A stretch of DNA of 64,000 nucleotides from Bedellia somnulentella (GCA_963576735.1 OY755183.1:16759213-16823212); one strand, 5' to 3'. Numbered from the stretch's first letter, positions 42,584 to 53,650 are shown. Notes: a model not told the origin generated them from the letters alone. Made by a program: numbers and translations.

Positions 42584-43019
42584 CTTTAGATAGGTTAGAA
42601 CCGAAATAGATATTTCCGGGTATCTTCATATGGAATTAAAAACACACTTGACCGTCCTATTTCCGTACTCCACATAACAGTAACAACTACGTCAATACGC
42701 AAAATAAAGCATATTGCCTCGCCGAGTGAACGATCCAACGTATTTATATTTATTTTTGAATCTCAAAGTCCTACTTTGCTCCCACCTGCTGTGTTTATTA
42801 TAACTGATGATAAAGACGGAAAAGTTTCAAATGGATATTGCATTTTTATAGTGATTGACTGTTTGAGTGATTGAGGTTTTATGTTCGGAACTAGATTTGT
42901 GGTATGATTTGACACACACTCTTTTTATTAGTTATCTTTCTTTTCGTTATCAAGGAGCTTGTTGTTTTTGTGGAATCTGATCAAATGAGTACAGCTATAA
43001 TTACGAAGAAAGAAGCCGT

Positions 43020-43205
43020 AACTTCAAAATGAAATGTTTGTTTATTTAATTATTACATAAGAAAAGGGGAGTATTTTGTGTAATAAAGTTTTGTCAAATT
43101 CATTGCAATTCATTCATTCATTGGAATTTGACAAAACTTTATTACACAACATACTCCCCTTTTCTTATGTAATAATTAAATAAACAAACATTTCATTTTG
43201 AAGTT
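43020..43205. repeat. Long hairpin, 82-bp arms
   Basis: Arms 43020-43101 and 43124-43205 are reverse complements with one clear mismatch (near 43073) around a 22-bp loop 'attgcaattcattcattcat'. Lies in intron 2, so it is transcribed with the pre-mRNA if the gene is expressed. No coding content and no other copy in the window. Confidence 0.95.
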
Positions 43206-43651
43206 GGGCAATGCCCACGAATCACGTATTACGCTCATGTGAGAACAGGTTAAATTATTTTCACGTTTTCAAATTTAATCAAAGTCTACTGTATCTATCA
43301 TGAAAAGATCTCTCGATAAAAATTAAATTAGAAACGTTTATTAAGGCAAGAGTAAGTTTAAAGTTGCACATAAAATTGAATAGCAATAAATTTATATCAG
43401 CAAGTATTGACAACAATGCATTATGACATTTAACAACAGGACGCCCGCATTTTAAAACTTCATCGATTAATAATTGTGTTTGGACGCACATCCCTATGGG
43501 TGGCACTTCCATCATATCACATCATGTCACTACCGAGGGTTGCTTCGAGACTATCTCAAAAAGAGTTATTTGGCATTGTCTATCACGCTGGTCAAGTGCG
43601 GGATGGCAGACTGACGAATACTACCCTGGTGACAACGGTTTTAAGTAAATT

Positions 43652-43904
43652 ACATACATACATACATACATATGCTCACGGCTATATTTCCTTAGAAGGG
43701 GTAACCAGAGCTAAGGAATTATAAATTCCTCAGCCACTTTTGGAAGTTGCGTGGGGAAAAGATGGTAAAAATAAAGGTTTTTGGTGATGGGTCTCCAACC
43801 GCATCGCCCAAAAATCCAATAAAAAGCCCCAATACCCTAAGTCGCCTCTTACGACACCCGTGGGTAGAAAGGGGTAGCGACATTCTAAGCCAGCACTACA
43901 CGGC
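43652..43904 (-). mobile_element. SINE-A full-length, subfamily 1, 9-bp TSD
   Basis: AAGTAAATT at 43643-43651 and 43905-43913. Confidence 0.96.
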
Positions 43905-44097
43905 AAGTAAATTGCAAACTCGGATAAATTGTACAAAGTGATTTCACAGGTGTAGCCCACGGAACTTGAACCTATGGCCTCCGTTGTCTTATCTAAATGC
44001 TGTTAGATAATAACGGCATTTATAAATAGTTTATTTTTATTCGTCAGATTCATCTGTGGTTAGATATGAAAGGCTTTAAAAATAGTTGAACCCACCG

Positions 44098-44396
44098 CCC
44101 GTCAATACAGACAGGCATGAGTTTAAATCCCGGGTCGGGCCTACACCAATTTGACTTTCCTAAAGTCATATGTGTGGTTAATATATCATGGTTGTAAACT
44201 GTGAGGGAAAACATAGTGGGGTAATCCACATGGAGTTGGACTTACTCATGTAACAGTGTATACGTACAAAACGGTGATAGTGCGTACTCGTGGTAAAACT
44301 TGGGTACTCTGAACACCAGGCGACGATATCACGCGAAGTTCAGAAGTATTAGTACCGCTGCCAACCCCTTCGGAAATATACGGCTTGAACGATTGC
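44098..44396 (+). mobile_element. SINE-B copy, diverged
   Basis: The head keeps 'gagtttaaatcccgggtcgg'; the body has a deletion around 'acggtgatagtgcgtactcg'; ends 'atatacggcttgaacg'. Confidence 0.88.
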
Positions 44397-44689
44397 GTTT
44401 TGAGTCTAGAAATACTTGATCAAATGCTGTCGGTGCTAATCACCATTTACGATCGCATTACACAATATTGCTGTTTAAAAAAAATGAACTATCTACTTTT
44501 ATAAATCGTCGAATGACGTCAAACATAAACTTATACTAAACGTACTTTATGTGTGAGATTATTTCATGATACATTTATTTATTATCGATAATCGTTTTAC
44601 TGGGAGCTGATATTGTGAATCACGGTCATTCTTTTATATCTCATTATCACCTGTCTTAACGCGGTTATGTTATCTTGTGTAGGTATATA

Positions 44690-44766
44690 ACAACCTTCGT
44701 AGTTCAGTGGGAATAGTGAAGATCGGGTCAGTATCATCGCATGAGTTTGATTCCTGAATCGGTCTA
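44690..44766 (+). mobile_element. tRNA-like head of an old SINE
   Basis: 'cgtagttcagtgggaatagt' (A-box-like) and 'gagtttgattcctgaatcgg' (B-box-like), without a body. Confidence 0.45.
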
Positions 44767-44806
44767 ATCTAGATAAGTGAAATTATACTTATATTATTAT
44801 GAAGAC

Positions 44807-45172
44807 ATGATAGTCCAGTGGATAGAACACCCGCCTGAAAACAGAAGGGGGTGAGTTCCAATCCTGGGACGGGCCTACACCAATTTGTCTTTTTTAAAGT
44901 CATATGTGTGGTTAATTTATCATGGTTGTTAACGGTGAGGGAAAACATCGTGAGGAAACCCACATGGCTGAGTTGTACTTAGTCATGTGACAGTGTATTC
45001 GTACAAAACGGCGATAGGCCTGCCCCCTATCACGTGAGTACACTGTCTAAGCAAAACGTGGGTACCTTCTCTGGAAACTAGATGGCGCTGCCATGTGAGT
45101 TCAGAAGTATTGGTACCTCTGCCAACCCCTTCGGGGATAAACGGCATGAACGTTTATGTTTATGTTATGTTA
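44807..45172 (+). mobile_element. SINE-B full-length, variant subfamily
   Basis: tRNA-like head 'gatagtccagtggataga'. The 3' third carries 'tctctggaaactagatggcg' instead of the usual 'tctgaacaccaggtgac'. Ends in (TATGT)n. Confidence 0.95.
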
Positions 45173-45179
45173 TTATTAG

Positions 45180-45262
45180 GGAGTAATGATGAGAGGAAAC
45201 ATCCTGAGGAAATCCAAATTTCGCAGGTATACTTAGACTTGTAACAATATGTAACCGATGGT
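45180..45262 (+). mobile_element. SINE-B relic
   Basis: 'ggaaacatcctgaggaaatc' followed by 'tatacttagacttgtaac': a diverged internal piece. Confidence 0.45.
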
Positions 45263-45442
45263 ATGATCACAGTTAAGAATGATCATACTCATTCATTTGA
45301 TTTACCAATCTATGATTTTAGATGTTGCTCTTCCCTCTGAGCCCCTTAGTTCTTGTATTACTACGTAAATTCTAAGATAAATTTACAGTACGTAAGTTAT
45401 TATCCATCGAGTGATCTACTATTGTCTAAAAACAATTGGAGA

Positions 45443-46885
45443 CTTTGATTATGAACACTATAGATAGAGCGATGTTACGTCATCCATTTTAAAAAGAGAA
45501 GCCCTTATTTAAGTTCTTATATGTTAAAAAGAGACACAAAATCTTTATTGTCATCTCTATCGCGTAACCCGTTTTGTTGATGTCACGCTTTTAAAGCTTG
45601 ACAAACAAAGCGTCGACTTGTGAGCGATTTTGGTTTTCTTTTGATTTTGAGAAAGATTTTATTCATTTGTATATTGTTATTGTGATAAAAGAGACTCCAT
45701 TAGTCAAACTTATTATTTAGTGAGGTATGGTTGGGTGTAGCGTGCTTGGCTGCGGAAGCCGCAGCGAAAAACACATCGAAGGATTGACTTTCTGAAGTGA
45801 GTGAGTTTTTTAATGTTTTTCTACAGATAAAGACATAATAAATACATTGCGCGATCAGAAAAAAAGTGATTCAAATGTTAATTACGTTGAACTAGATTAC
45901 TAGCATTTTCTTTAGTTATTTTGAGCAATTTTTTAATAGCATAACCTAAAAATATGCAGTATCTCAGTGTTCCCATAATTCACGTTTTTCATCCTACCCT
46001 GTCGTTAGGGTAAAATTTTCAAATTAGTAAACTGATGTTAATGAGTGAGTATATTATGAATTTCGTCGCGCTATAGCGACGCTGAATGATTTCCAATTGT
46101 TATCTACGGAATTAGTAAGTAATAAATTTGTTATATTTATTTAATTTCTTCGTATTCATTACAGTTTTCCTAAAGACCCGAATCTACGAGAAAAATGGAT
46201 TGCGGCCACTGGAAGATGCAATTGGAAATCAACCAAATATAAAATACGAGAATGTACGAATACATCATCTTTTGAAAAATGTGACTGAAATAGACGAATG
46301 AATTCGAAATTTTCACACGAAACTGATTTTGTTTAAAGGTCAATAGTAAATAATGCAATAAAACTCATGTACAAAATAGTGCTGTCTTTTATTTTTCAAA
46401 ATACAAACATAGACCCCACTATACCCATGATGACCCGTATGATATTTACATAACTTGCACTTATGGAACAGCTGTTTTTTTTGTCCAGTAACAAAGTTAG
46501 TCCCGTACAAAAATTTATTCGTAATCATGGGAAGATTCATCCCTGATAGTTAGTAAAATGCTTTAGATTTCACGGTGTATTAAACATCAGTATAAATGGT
46601 AAAATTAAACAAAAAAGATTGTATAATACTAGGAGCAAGTATGTATAATTATATGATTGCAGGAAATAATATAGTAAACAGTAAACCTTTACAATAAATA
46701 AAACGACGTAACAATAAATTGACGTAATCAATTTTAAATTAAAAAGTAGCTTTTAGAATGGTGATTATACTATTTTGGGGTAATTGTTTTCTAGTGATCG
46801 CAACATTACAGGGAAAAATATTGCTATCTAAAAGAGGTACTCTCCCGTTGCATTATGACTCTGTCTATAGTGTTCATAGTCAAAG
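45443..46885 (+). mobile_element. P-like DNA transposon remnant with THAP exons
   Basis: TIRs CTTTGA(T/C)TATGAACACTA... run 27 bp with two mismatches (45443-45469 and the complement of 46859-46885). ATTGGAGA is duplicated exactly on both sides (45435-45442, 46886-46893): 8 bp, the size P elements make. Between the TIRs lie two exon-like segments encoding a THAP domain, the DNA-binding N-terminus of P transposases. The element is 1443 bp, too short for a whole transposase; nothing like the catalytic region was seen. Subterminal inverted motifs around 'gatagagcgatgttacg' and 'ctatcgcgtaac' (45464-45560) may be transposase sites. Confidence 0.85.
45727..46288 (+). pseudogene. Broken THAP-domain (P-transposase-like) gene
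   Basis: Segment 1 (45727-about 45796): ATG, 'MVGCSVLGCGSR' with C4 and C9 as the first two zinc ligands, and 'EGLTF'. A TGA follows 'TF' directly, just before a donor-like 'GTGAGTGAG' (45797). Segment 2 starts after 'CATTACAG' (46164): 'FPKDPNLREKWIAATGRCNW' then 'KSTKYKIREC' and a stop at 46286-46288. F-P, W and the spacing fit THAP, but the final C-x2-H ligand reads C-T-N-T. A working gene would need an intact exon junction and that histidine, so this is a pseudogene. It could alternatively be a domesticated host copy, but the enclosing TIRs and TSD argue for a transposon. Confidence 0.75.
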
Positions 46886-47379
46886 ATTGGAGAGCAAAAA
46901 ATGTCTATGGTCACGGGCTCCATAATTTTCACCGTTAATTTATGTTAATAACTATAATGAGTTCTTCTTTACGAATGATTAACTGTAGATCTAGAGAAAT
47001 TACAATAAAAAACATATATAAACATCTCTCGTCACGATTTTATTGAAGCATCGCGTGTAAGAGTAACAAAGCAAAGTATAGGTTTACTTTTTTGTAGAAG
47101 AAAGTGGTGCATGGTTTTTACCTTTTCAGCCAATGTGTGTTATGAAAAGATTCCTGTCGTTTAATCAGCCGTGTGCGGTTTTAAATGTAGACTTGTTAGA
47201 GATTATGAGATAATTATAGCACTCTTGTTTTCACATTGAGCTGTGTGTTTGTTTTATGTGTTTGATCGCTGTTAGGAATGCTATCCAAGTGAAATTGTAA
47301 CTAAACATAGATGTGAAAGGAGAAAACAAATAAATACATTAATTTATCACAACAAAAGACAACATTACAACATTACATT

Positions 47380-47545
47380 GACAGTGTACTCACGTGATAG
47401 GGGGCAGGCCTGTCGCCGTTTTGTACGAAAGCACTGCCACATGACTAAGTACAACTCAGCCGCGTGGGTTTCCTCACGATGTTTTCCCTCACCGTTTACA
47501 ACCATGATATTTTGACCACACCACACATATGTCTTTAGAAAAGAC
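47380..47545 (-). mobile_element. SINE-B internal fragment
   Basis: 'acagtgtactcacgtgatag' to 'cacatatgtctttagaaaag'; both ends missing. Confidence 0.9.
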
Positions 47546-47776
47546 AAATTTCTCAATTTATCCTTTCTTCCGAAAGGAAGAGATATGGATTTGTAAGAAT
47601 AGACAGAAATATCTCTTCTGTCCATCATTAACTGTACTTTGTTTCTTACATGAAAATGTGACAAACAAATTGTTGATTCCAAATCTCTGACAACACTGTC
47701 ATGGCCTCACAGCTGTATTTAATAATATGTCAGTAAAGAACAGCCATAGATGAAAGATTAAGATCAAAAAAAGAAT

Positions 47777-47813
47777 TCGAACATATACTCATGCCTTTAT
47801 GCACCATTGGGGT
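47777..47813 (-). mobile_element. RTE 3'-end fragment joined to SINE-A
   Basis: 'acatatactcatgcctttat' and 'caccattggggta': an RTE-type end, immediately followed by a SINE-A 5' end in the other orientation. Confidence 0.65.
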
Positions 47814-47972
47814 ATGCTGTGTAGTGTCGGCTTAGAATAGCACTACCCTATATCTTCCCGTGGGTGTACTTAAGAGGCGACTAAGGGATTTTTGGGCGAT
47901 GCGGTTGGAGACCCATTACCAACAAACTTTATTCCACCATCTTTTCCCCACTGAACTTCCAAAAGTGGTTGG
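47814..47972 (+). mobile_element. SINE-A 5' two thirds
   Basis: Starts TGCTGTGTAGTGTCGG, stops after 'cttccaaaagtggttgggg'; no tail. Confidence 0.9.
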
Positions 47973-48074
47973 GGACTATCAATTACCACATTGAATGATT
48001 CTTGCGAAACCTTCGGGCTTCTCTTACATTTATCAGACTTTATATACGCGCTCATTGAAAAGACGTTTTAATAC

Positions 48075-48311
48075 ATACATATACTTACGGCTATAAATCC
48101 CTAAAAGGTACCCCTTGTAAAGCTCAAAATTCCTCAGCCACTTTTGGAAAGTTGAGTGGGGAAATTATGGTAAAATAAAGGTTGTTGGTGATGGGTCTCC
48201 ATCCGCATCGCCCAAAAATCCCTTAAAAGCCCCAATTCCGTTAGTCGCCTCTTACGTACACCCACCGGAAGAAATGGGGTAGTGCTATTCTAAGCCGACA
48301 CTACACAGCAA
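48075..48311 (-). mobile_element. SINE-A full-length, subfamily 2, 12-bp TSD
   Basis: ACGTTTTAATAC at 48063-48074 and 48312-48323. A short deletion lies in 'ctaaaaggtaccccttg'. Confidence 0.97.
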
Positions 48312-48419
48312 ACGTTTTAATACTTACACAAATATACTTACTTCTACCATTCCTCATACACCTTTGCGTATTACTTGGGGAAAATTTTGTAAATAAAGTA
48401 TTCAATAAAAAAAAAAAAA

Positions 48420-48505
48420 TCGTCTTGCATAGCCGTCCTATACTAACAATACCATCACAATTGGCTCTATATATCTCTTTCTCCTATTTACTTTCATCTG
48501 TTTTT
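48420..48505 (-). mobile_element. RTE internal fragment, degenerate
   Basis: 'ctaacaataccatcacaatt' and 'ggctctatatatctctttct' match the antisense of the RTE 'KGIYRA...' region. Preceded by an A-run. Confidence 0.55.
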
Positions 48506-48548
48506 AACTGTTATTTAAAAAAAAACTTTGTTATATCTAAGTACACTG

Positions 48549-48685
48549 ACTGAGTACACTGTCTAAGCAAAACGTGGGTACCTTCTCTGGACACTAGATG
48601 GCGCTGCCATGTGAGTTCAGAAGTACTGGTACCTCTGCCAACCCCTTCGGGGATAAACGGCGTGAACGTTTATGTTATGTATGTT
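48549..48685 (+). mobile_element. SINE-B 3' fragment, variant subfamily
   Basis: Shares 'tctctggacactagatggcg' with the 44807 copy; ends 'gaacgtttatgttatgta'. Confidence 0.92.
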
Positions 48686-49123
48686 TGTTATATCTATAAT
48701 TTTTCATTAATTCAATCATTTATAAAAATCTCCTCTCCTCAACATGGCTACTCCCCATCGGCCCAGGCGTGAAGTTATGGGCAGCCAGTACAACCACATG
48801 ATTGTCCGCGAGGCGATTGACCGGATCATCAATGACTTTATTTATAATTACACACGCACTCCACTTTTAATGATAAAGTATAGATAATATAAACTTTATT
48901 ACGAGGGAATATGGTTTAAAATGTGTTGAATGGTTTGTAGAACGACTGCATTTACATTACGTTGCATCAAATGGATGGAGAAAACCAGTGGATGTCAAAC
49001 TTTTATGTATTGGTTATTTGCATGTGTTTTATCACAGATAATAACAATACTGTATTTTATATAGCTTTCTACATGTTTGCTGTATTATATGCCAATATTA
49101 TATATTATTATTAAGAGAGAGAA

Positions 49124-49361
49124 CTGTGTAGTGTCGGCTTAGAATAGCACTACCCCATTTCTTCCGGTGGGTGTACGTAAGAGGCGACTAACGGACTTGG
49201 GGTTTTTTAAGGGATTTTTGGGCGATGCGGTTGGAGACCCATCACCAACAACCTTTATTCTGCCATCTTTTCCCCACTCAACTTCCAAAAGTGGCTGAGG
49301 AATTTCGAATTTCTCTACCCCTCTTAGGGATTTATAGCCGTGAGTAAATGTATGTATGTAT
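49124..49361 (+). mobile_element. SINE-A full-length, subfamily 2
   Basis: Lacks about 12 bp at 'ttagctctggct'; ends 'gagtaaatgtatgtatgta'. Confidence 0.95.
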
Positions 49362-49743
49362 TATTAATATGGTTTTTATGTACTTATATACTCTGTCGCA
49401 CAATTCATAGCAAGAACTTCTGAAGGACTGGGTTTTCACTGCATGTGCAAACTTAGATGCAATGTGATATAATGTAAACTCATCAAAGGTTTTTATTTAT
49501 ATATTTTTGTTAGTAGTTTGAAAACCACTGCTCATTGCGTTTTAATGTCAGGAGCATCAATTAATCTGAATACGTCATTGCGCTCGTTGAAAGTGGTATG
49601 ATAACTCATGTATATGTAAATTGGAATAACTATGAACACTATGTGCAAGCACAGAATGACCAACATTAATGTGACATAGATTTTCTTTAATCTTGAAGAA
49701 CTTAAAGACGTCATAATAGCTATGATTGTAACGTTACTTCTAG

Positions 49744-49986
49744 CTGTGTAGTGTCGGCTTAGAATAGCACTACCCCATTTCTTCCGGTGAGTGTACGTAA
49801 AAGGCAACTAACGGTATCGGGGCTTTTAAGGGATTTTTGGGCGATGCGGTTGGAGACCCATCACCAACAACCTTTATCTCACCATCTTTTCCCCACTCAA
49901 CTTTCTAAAAGTGGCTTAGGAATTTTTAATTCTTTAGCTCTGGCTACCCCTTCTTGGGATTTATAGCCGTGAGTATATGTATGTAT
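49744..49986 (+). mobile_element. SINE-A full-length, subfamily 2, 11-bp TSD
   Basis: GTTACTTCTAG at 49733-49743 and 49987-49997. Confidence 0.97.
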
Positions 49987-50321
49987 GTTACTTCTAGATA
50001 CGACCATATCGTCGTTTCGATATACGCCGTTCGTATGATTAACTCTTTAACTGTATGCACTGAAAAGCTGGCTTGGTACTCGTACGTCCGTGCATGACAA
50101 ATAATGCACCAGTGCATTTATCTAGATTCTGGGGATGATAACAGGACATCTAGTGCTGGAAAAGTAAAATAGCCCTGGGACTGTTCAAGTGTAAAGAAGT
50201 GGTTTTTTCTTTGTCTTGAACGTATTTAATAAGTATAACATTATTAAATATATCGACGAGTTAGTCCCCTTACCACAAACCGTTATTGTACTTTTCTAGG
50301 GAGTAAGTAACTCGATCTGTG

Positions 50322-50576
50322 CTGTATAGTGTAGTGTCGGCTTAGAATAGCACTACCCCATTTCTTCCGGTGGGTGTACGTAAGAGGCGACTTACGGTAT
50401 CGGGGCTTTTAAGGGATTTTTGGGCGATGCGGTTAGAGACCCATCACCAACAACCTTTATTATACCATCTTTTCCCCACTCAACTTTCCAAACGTGGCTG
50501 AGGAATTTCGAATTCCTTAGCTCTGGCTACCCCTTGTAGGGATTTATAGCCGTGAGTATATGTGATGTAATGTAAT
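50322..50576 (+). mobile_element. SINE-A full-length, subfamily 2, 15-bp TSD
   Basis: GTAACTCGATCTGTG at 50307-50321 and 50577-50591. It has an extra 5' 'ctgtata' and an altered tail 'tatgtgatgtaatgtaat'. Confidence 0.97.
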
Positions 50577-50639
50577 GTAACTCGATCTGTGTGTAAATAA
50601 TCGAATAGTGTTCCGGCGGTTCAGGGCTGCGCGTCAGAA

Positions 50640-50747
50640 ACCAAAGCCTCTGCCCACTACATTGTAAATTATTAACATAGGTTAAGTTTTACTAATATTA
50701 TATGGGCCTTGTTGCCTGCAAATAAATGATTTATTATTATAAAAAAA
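50640..50747 (+). mobile_element. LINE 3'-end fragment
   Basis: 'gggccttgttgcctgcaaat' and 'aaatgatttattattat', a LINE terminus I recall from Lepidoptera. Confidence 0.55.
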
Positions 50748-50757
50748 TAAAAAAAAA

Positions 50758-50797
50758 CGGTCGAATTGAGAATACTCCTTTTTTTGAAGTCGGTTAA
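50758..50797. repeat. Lepidopteran dispersed repeat end
   Basis: 'cggtcgaattgagaatactc' and 'tttgaagtcggtt': same family as 17936. Confidence 0.6.
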
Positions 50798-51252
50798 AAA
50801 ATACAAACATTACAGTTAAAGTATACGAATTTCTCTCTGTCTACCTAGTCAGGATTAACCGTGAGATGATATCTTGCATGTTGTTTCAGTAATGAAAAGA
50901 AGATAGCTAAGACAAGAGTGTTTACAAAACAAGTCAGTGTTTCTGTTCTCAGGAAATTCTTCGCATAGTTCATTTGACGCCATTTGTGAACAAAGTTTCC
51001 ATATGCTGCCTCAATTATCCTTAAAAGCCATAGAATATGCTTAACAGTAAATTCATTGAAGGTTACATACATCCCATATATTAATTTTAGTCATTTTAGA
51101 TTATTAAAAATGTGATCATGAATAGTGGCGATCGTAAATAAACGCAATTTTGAATCTGTTATCTGAGATAGTGTCTCTAGCTAACCATAAAAAAAAATAC
51201 CGTCATACTAACGAAAAGTATCCGATACCGAAAATACATTGAACACCTTTTG

Positions 51253-51357
51253 AACAATTCTTTATTTTACAAAATCTTCCCAATCAACTTCCAAAAATGG
51301 GTGAAAAGTTTCTAACTCAACTAACTCTTTTGGGGATTCATAGCCGGGAGCATATGT
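51253..51357 (+). mobile_element. SINE-A 3' fragment, degenerate
   Basis: 'aatcaacttccaaaaatggg' to 'gattcatagccgggagcata'. Confidence 0.7.
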
Positions 51358-52121
51358 CTTACCCCACTGTATGTGCTGTAATTATCGATTAATCCTAAAC
51401 CAGTGTTGTTTAGAACATAAAAACCTTATCTAACCTCAACCACATTCGTTCCCACGAACAGTGATATGATATCACAGATAACAGTGTGATAACGCACTCA
51501 AACTAATTGCATGCTTTACACATAATCTGGTGCATTACACTTTGTTTATCAACAATGCCACGGGCATGCTTTTCATCATTTATACATCTGTTATATTATA
51601 CTGTTTATGATTAAAAAACGGATAAGTGCGAATCTGCTCGCTCGACTAGGGTTTCGCACTATTCTATAAGATCGGAAGAAATACATGTCATTTTGTATGG
51701 TAGTCCACTTTAACATTTGAAAAGTAAATACAATGCAATATCTTTTGGATATTTCAACAATGAGCCTTATTTATCCATTAACATCGTTTTTTTTTTATTT
51801 AGCTCTCTTAAATCATTTTATAAGGGTTTTATATTTTATGTCATAAAGAGGTAAAAATTGTAACTTACATTGTATATTTGTAATGGGCAAATCTTCGGAA
51901 AAACTGAACATATCATAAATATTCTTTTGTGTCTGTACAGAAAGCTACATTATTAAGGGATGCTACTGGCTATTATGTCATCAACCTTAATTTCAAAGCA
52001 GTAGCAATGATTCAAGAAACTATCTATATGAAAGATAATCCTACCCCTGGGAAGCTGGGCGGTCCATTACAGTCACGATATAGAAGATCGCAAATGACAT
52101 GAAGTTTCTTTGTTCTTTCAG

Positions 52122-52224
52122 ATACATCCTGATATCCTACTACGACGTGTACTCGCAGATCTACACGCAGACCAAAATATGGATACAGCTGCTCCTCATT
52201 TGGATGGTCTCCTTCGGCTTTATG
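52122..52224 (+). CDS. Tre1: Tre1-like GPCR, exon 3 (NRY motif, ICL2, TM4)
   Basis: Acceptor TTCTTTCAG, donor ATG|GTAAGT; 103 bases ending on a codon boundary. The first base completes the Arg codon of exon 2, giving N-R-Y-I-L-I. The loop 'SYYDVYSQIYTQTK' is the second cytoplasmic loop and 'IWIQLLLIWMVSFGFM' is TM4 with its conserved Trp. Intron 2, of 14.8 kb, interrupts the NRY arginine codon. Confidence 0.9.
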
Positions 52225-53220
52225 GTAAGTTCACTATCAACCCCATAAAGATTTTTTTCGTTTCATGTTTTCTATAATTGCGTTTGAGTTATTTATAATA
52301 TTTGGTTGTATCGTGAAACAATCACTTGCGTATAAAATCTATAAAAAGACATTGCTAGCCGTTGAGACGCCAAAATTTTGTATTAAAAAAATTACTATTG
52401 CATGCTGCGTAATCAATGCGTAATAGATACAAGAATGTAAATGTAAGTAAAAGTCACCCTAAACGCAGTCTGACAGAACACTATAATTATAAAGTTATAA
52501 AAAAGTAATAAAATAAATAATGACACGTGTTCCCAAATTGTTACTATTTTATAAACAAAAGAGGTTAAACTCCTTGCGCATACAAAACATAGAAAATATT
52601 GTTTATGGCATGAAACCCGCCGCTCGACAAATAAACACAAATGTTAGAAGGGACTTGTATTAGTTCATTGCACTTTTAATTGCCCTAAATTAGCGGCCAT
52701 CCTTCCAACTTTTCTAAACTGTCCTATTCAATTATACTCTAAAAGGGAAAAGGGTCGTAATTTCTAATTGTTTTGTCCTGTGTTTTAACGGCGCTTTTAA
52801 GTTTAACTTTGAAAATTGCTGATGTGTTGCATAATTATATGTTCATTTGAATATGGTTTTTTACATTCGTATCCCACCAAAAATAAAAACTCATGCAATT
52901 CTTCTCTTTAAAAGTGTGCGAAATTTTATATTCCTTTGCCTCGCGCAGCCGTTTAAAGGGGTACAAACTTTTGTGTCGGGTGTTTTTATATTTATTTAGA
53001 CGTAAAAACACCTGAATACGTTTGGTAAAACGAGAAACTTTGCAACTGTTATTTATTTTAGATAATTTAATAATAACTCAAAAATAAACATTGGGCAATC
53101 AATATTAACTTCTAATTGTGTATGTAATTGTTGTGTAATTTATACTTTTGCAGTTAAGACTTAATACTAGTTTCTAAACCATTTATGTCCGAATTCTTAA
53201 TATTTTTTTATCTATTCCAG
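52225..53220 (+). other. Tre1: Tre1-like gene intron 3
   Basis: 996 bp, AT-rich, donor ATGGTAAG, acceptor TCTATTCCAG. No repeat recognised, unlike the other introns. Confidence 0.85.
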
Positions 53221-53423
53221 ATCCCACCCCTCTTCGGCATATGGGGCCAACTCGGCTTAGAGACCAAAACGTTTTCATGCACCATTCTACCGAAAGAAGG
53301 CCGCTCGCCCAAGAAGTATCTTTTCGTATTCGGTTTCGCTCTCCCTTGCGTTGTGATCATCGTCTCGTATTCGTGTATCTATTGGAAGGTGCGAGAGAGT
53401 AAGAGGAAGTTGGAAGGACGCAG
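53221..53423 (+). CDS. Tre1: Tre1-like GPCR, exon 4 (ECL2, TM5, start of ICL3)
   Basis: 203 bases from acceptor TTCCAG to donor GCAG|GTGTGT, entering in phase 0 and leaving two bases. Encodes 'IPPLFGIWGQLGLETKTFSC' (extracellular loop 2, with the Cys that pairs with TM3), 'TILPKEGRSPKKYLF', TM5 'FALPCVVIIVSYSCIYW' (P and Y in the usual class A positions) and the start of the third cytoplasmic loop 'KVRESKRKLEGR'. A second donor-like GT two bases downstream (AGGT|GTGTAT) would shift the phase and may matter for the exon 5 problem. Confidence 0.92.
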
Positions 53424-53509
53424 GTGTGTATGTGGGTGAGATATCGTGTTTGTAGCTTTTTGTGTTTGTTGATAACCATTTGGGATGGAATAATACGTAA
53501 CATCTATGA

Positions 53510-53650
53510 TAGGCTATAAATCGTAAGTAGGGCAGCTGGAGCTTAAGAAGTGACCTTCAGCCGCTTTTGGAAGTCGAATTGGGAATGGGTTGTAAAAGTA
53601 AAGGATGATTAGTGAAGGGTCACTAACCACGTCGCAAATCATTTAGTCCT
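53510..53650 (-). mobile_element. SINE-A copy, strongly diverged
   Basis: 'ggctataaatcgtaagtagg', 'cagccgcttttggaagtcga' and 'gggtcactaaccacgtcgca'. Confidence 0.65.

Larger units (their letters stand above)
37342..52121 (+). other. Tre1: Tre1-like gene intron 2 (14.8 kb)
   Basis: Donor GGTGAGTG, acceptor TTCTTTCAG. Holds the CR1-like LINE, the P-like element, the long hairpin and many SINEs, all listed separately. Stretches 39840-40460, 42610-43019, 45265-45434, 46900-47370, 48690-49120, 50800-51250 and 51360-52080 contain nothing I recognise. Confidence 0.85.

Noticed and set aside
47365..47682. 105-codon open frame on the - strand
   Set aside because: Antisense SINE-B sequence plus flank; not conserved coding.
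48740..48840. GC-richer stretch 'atggctactccccatcggcc...' as an exon
   Set aside because: The frame is short, no splice signals fit, and no family was recognised.
51930..52010. Possible Helitron 5'-region fragment
   Set aside because: Similarity limited to a few short words such as 'gaaagctacatta'; below what I can support.
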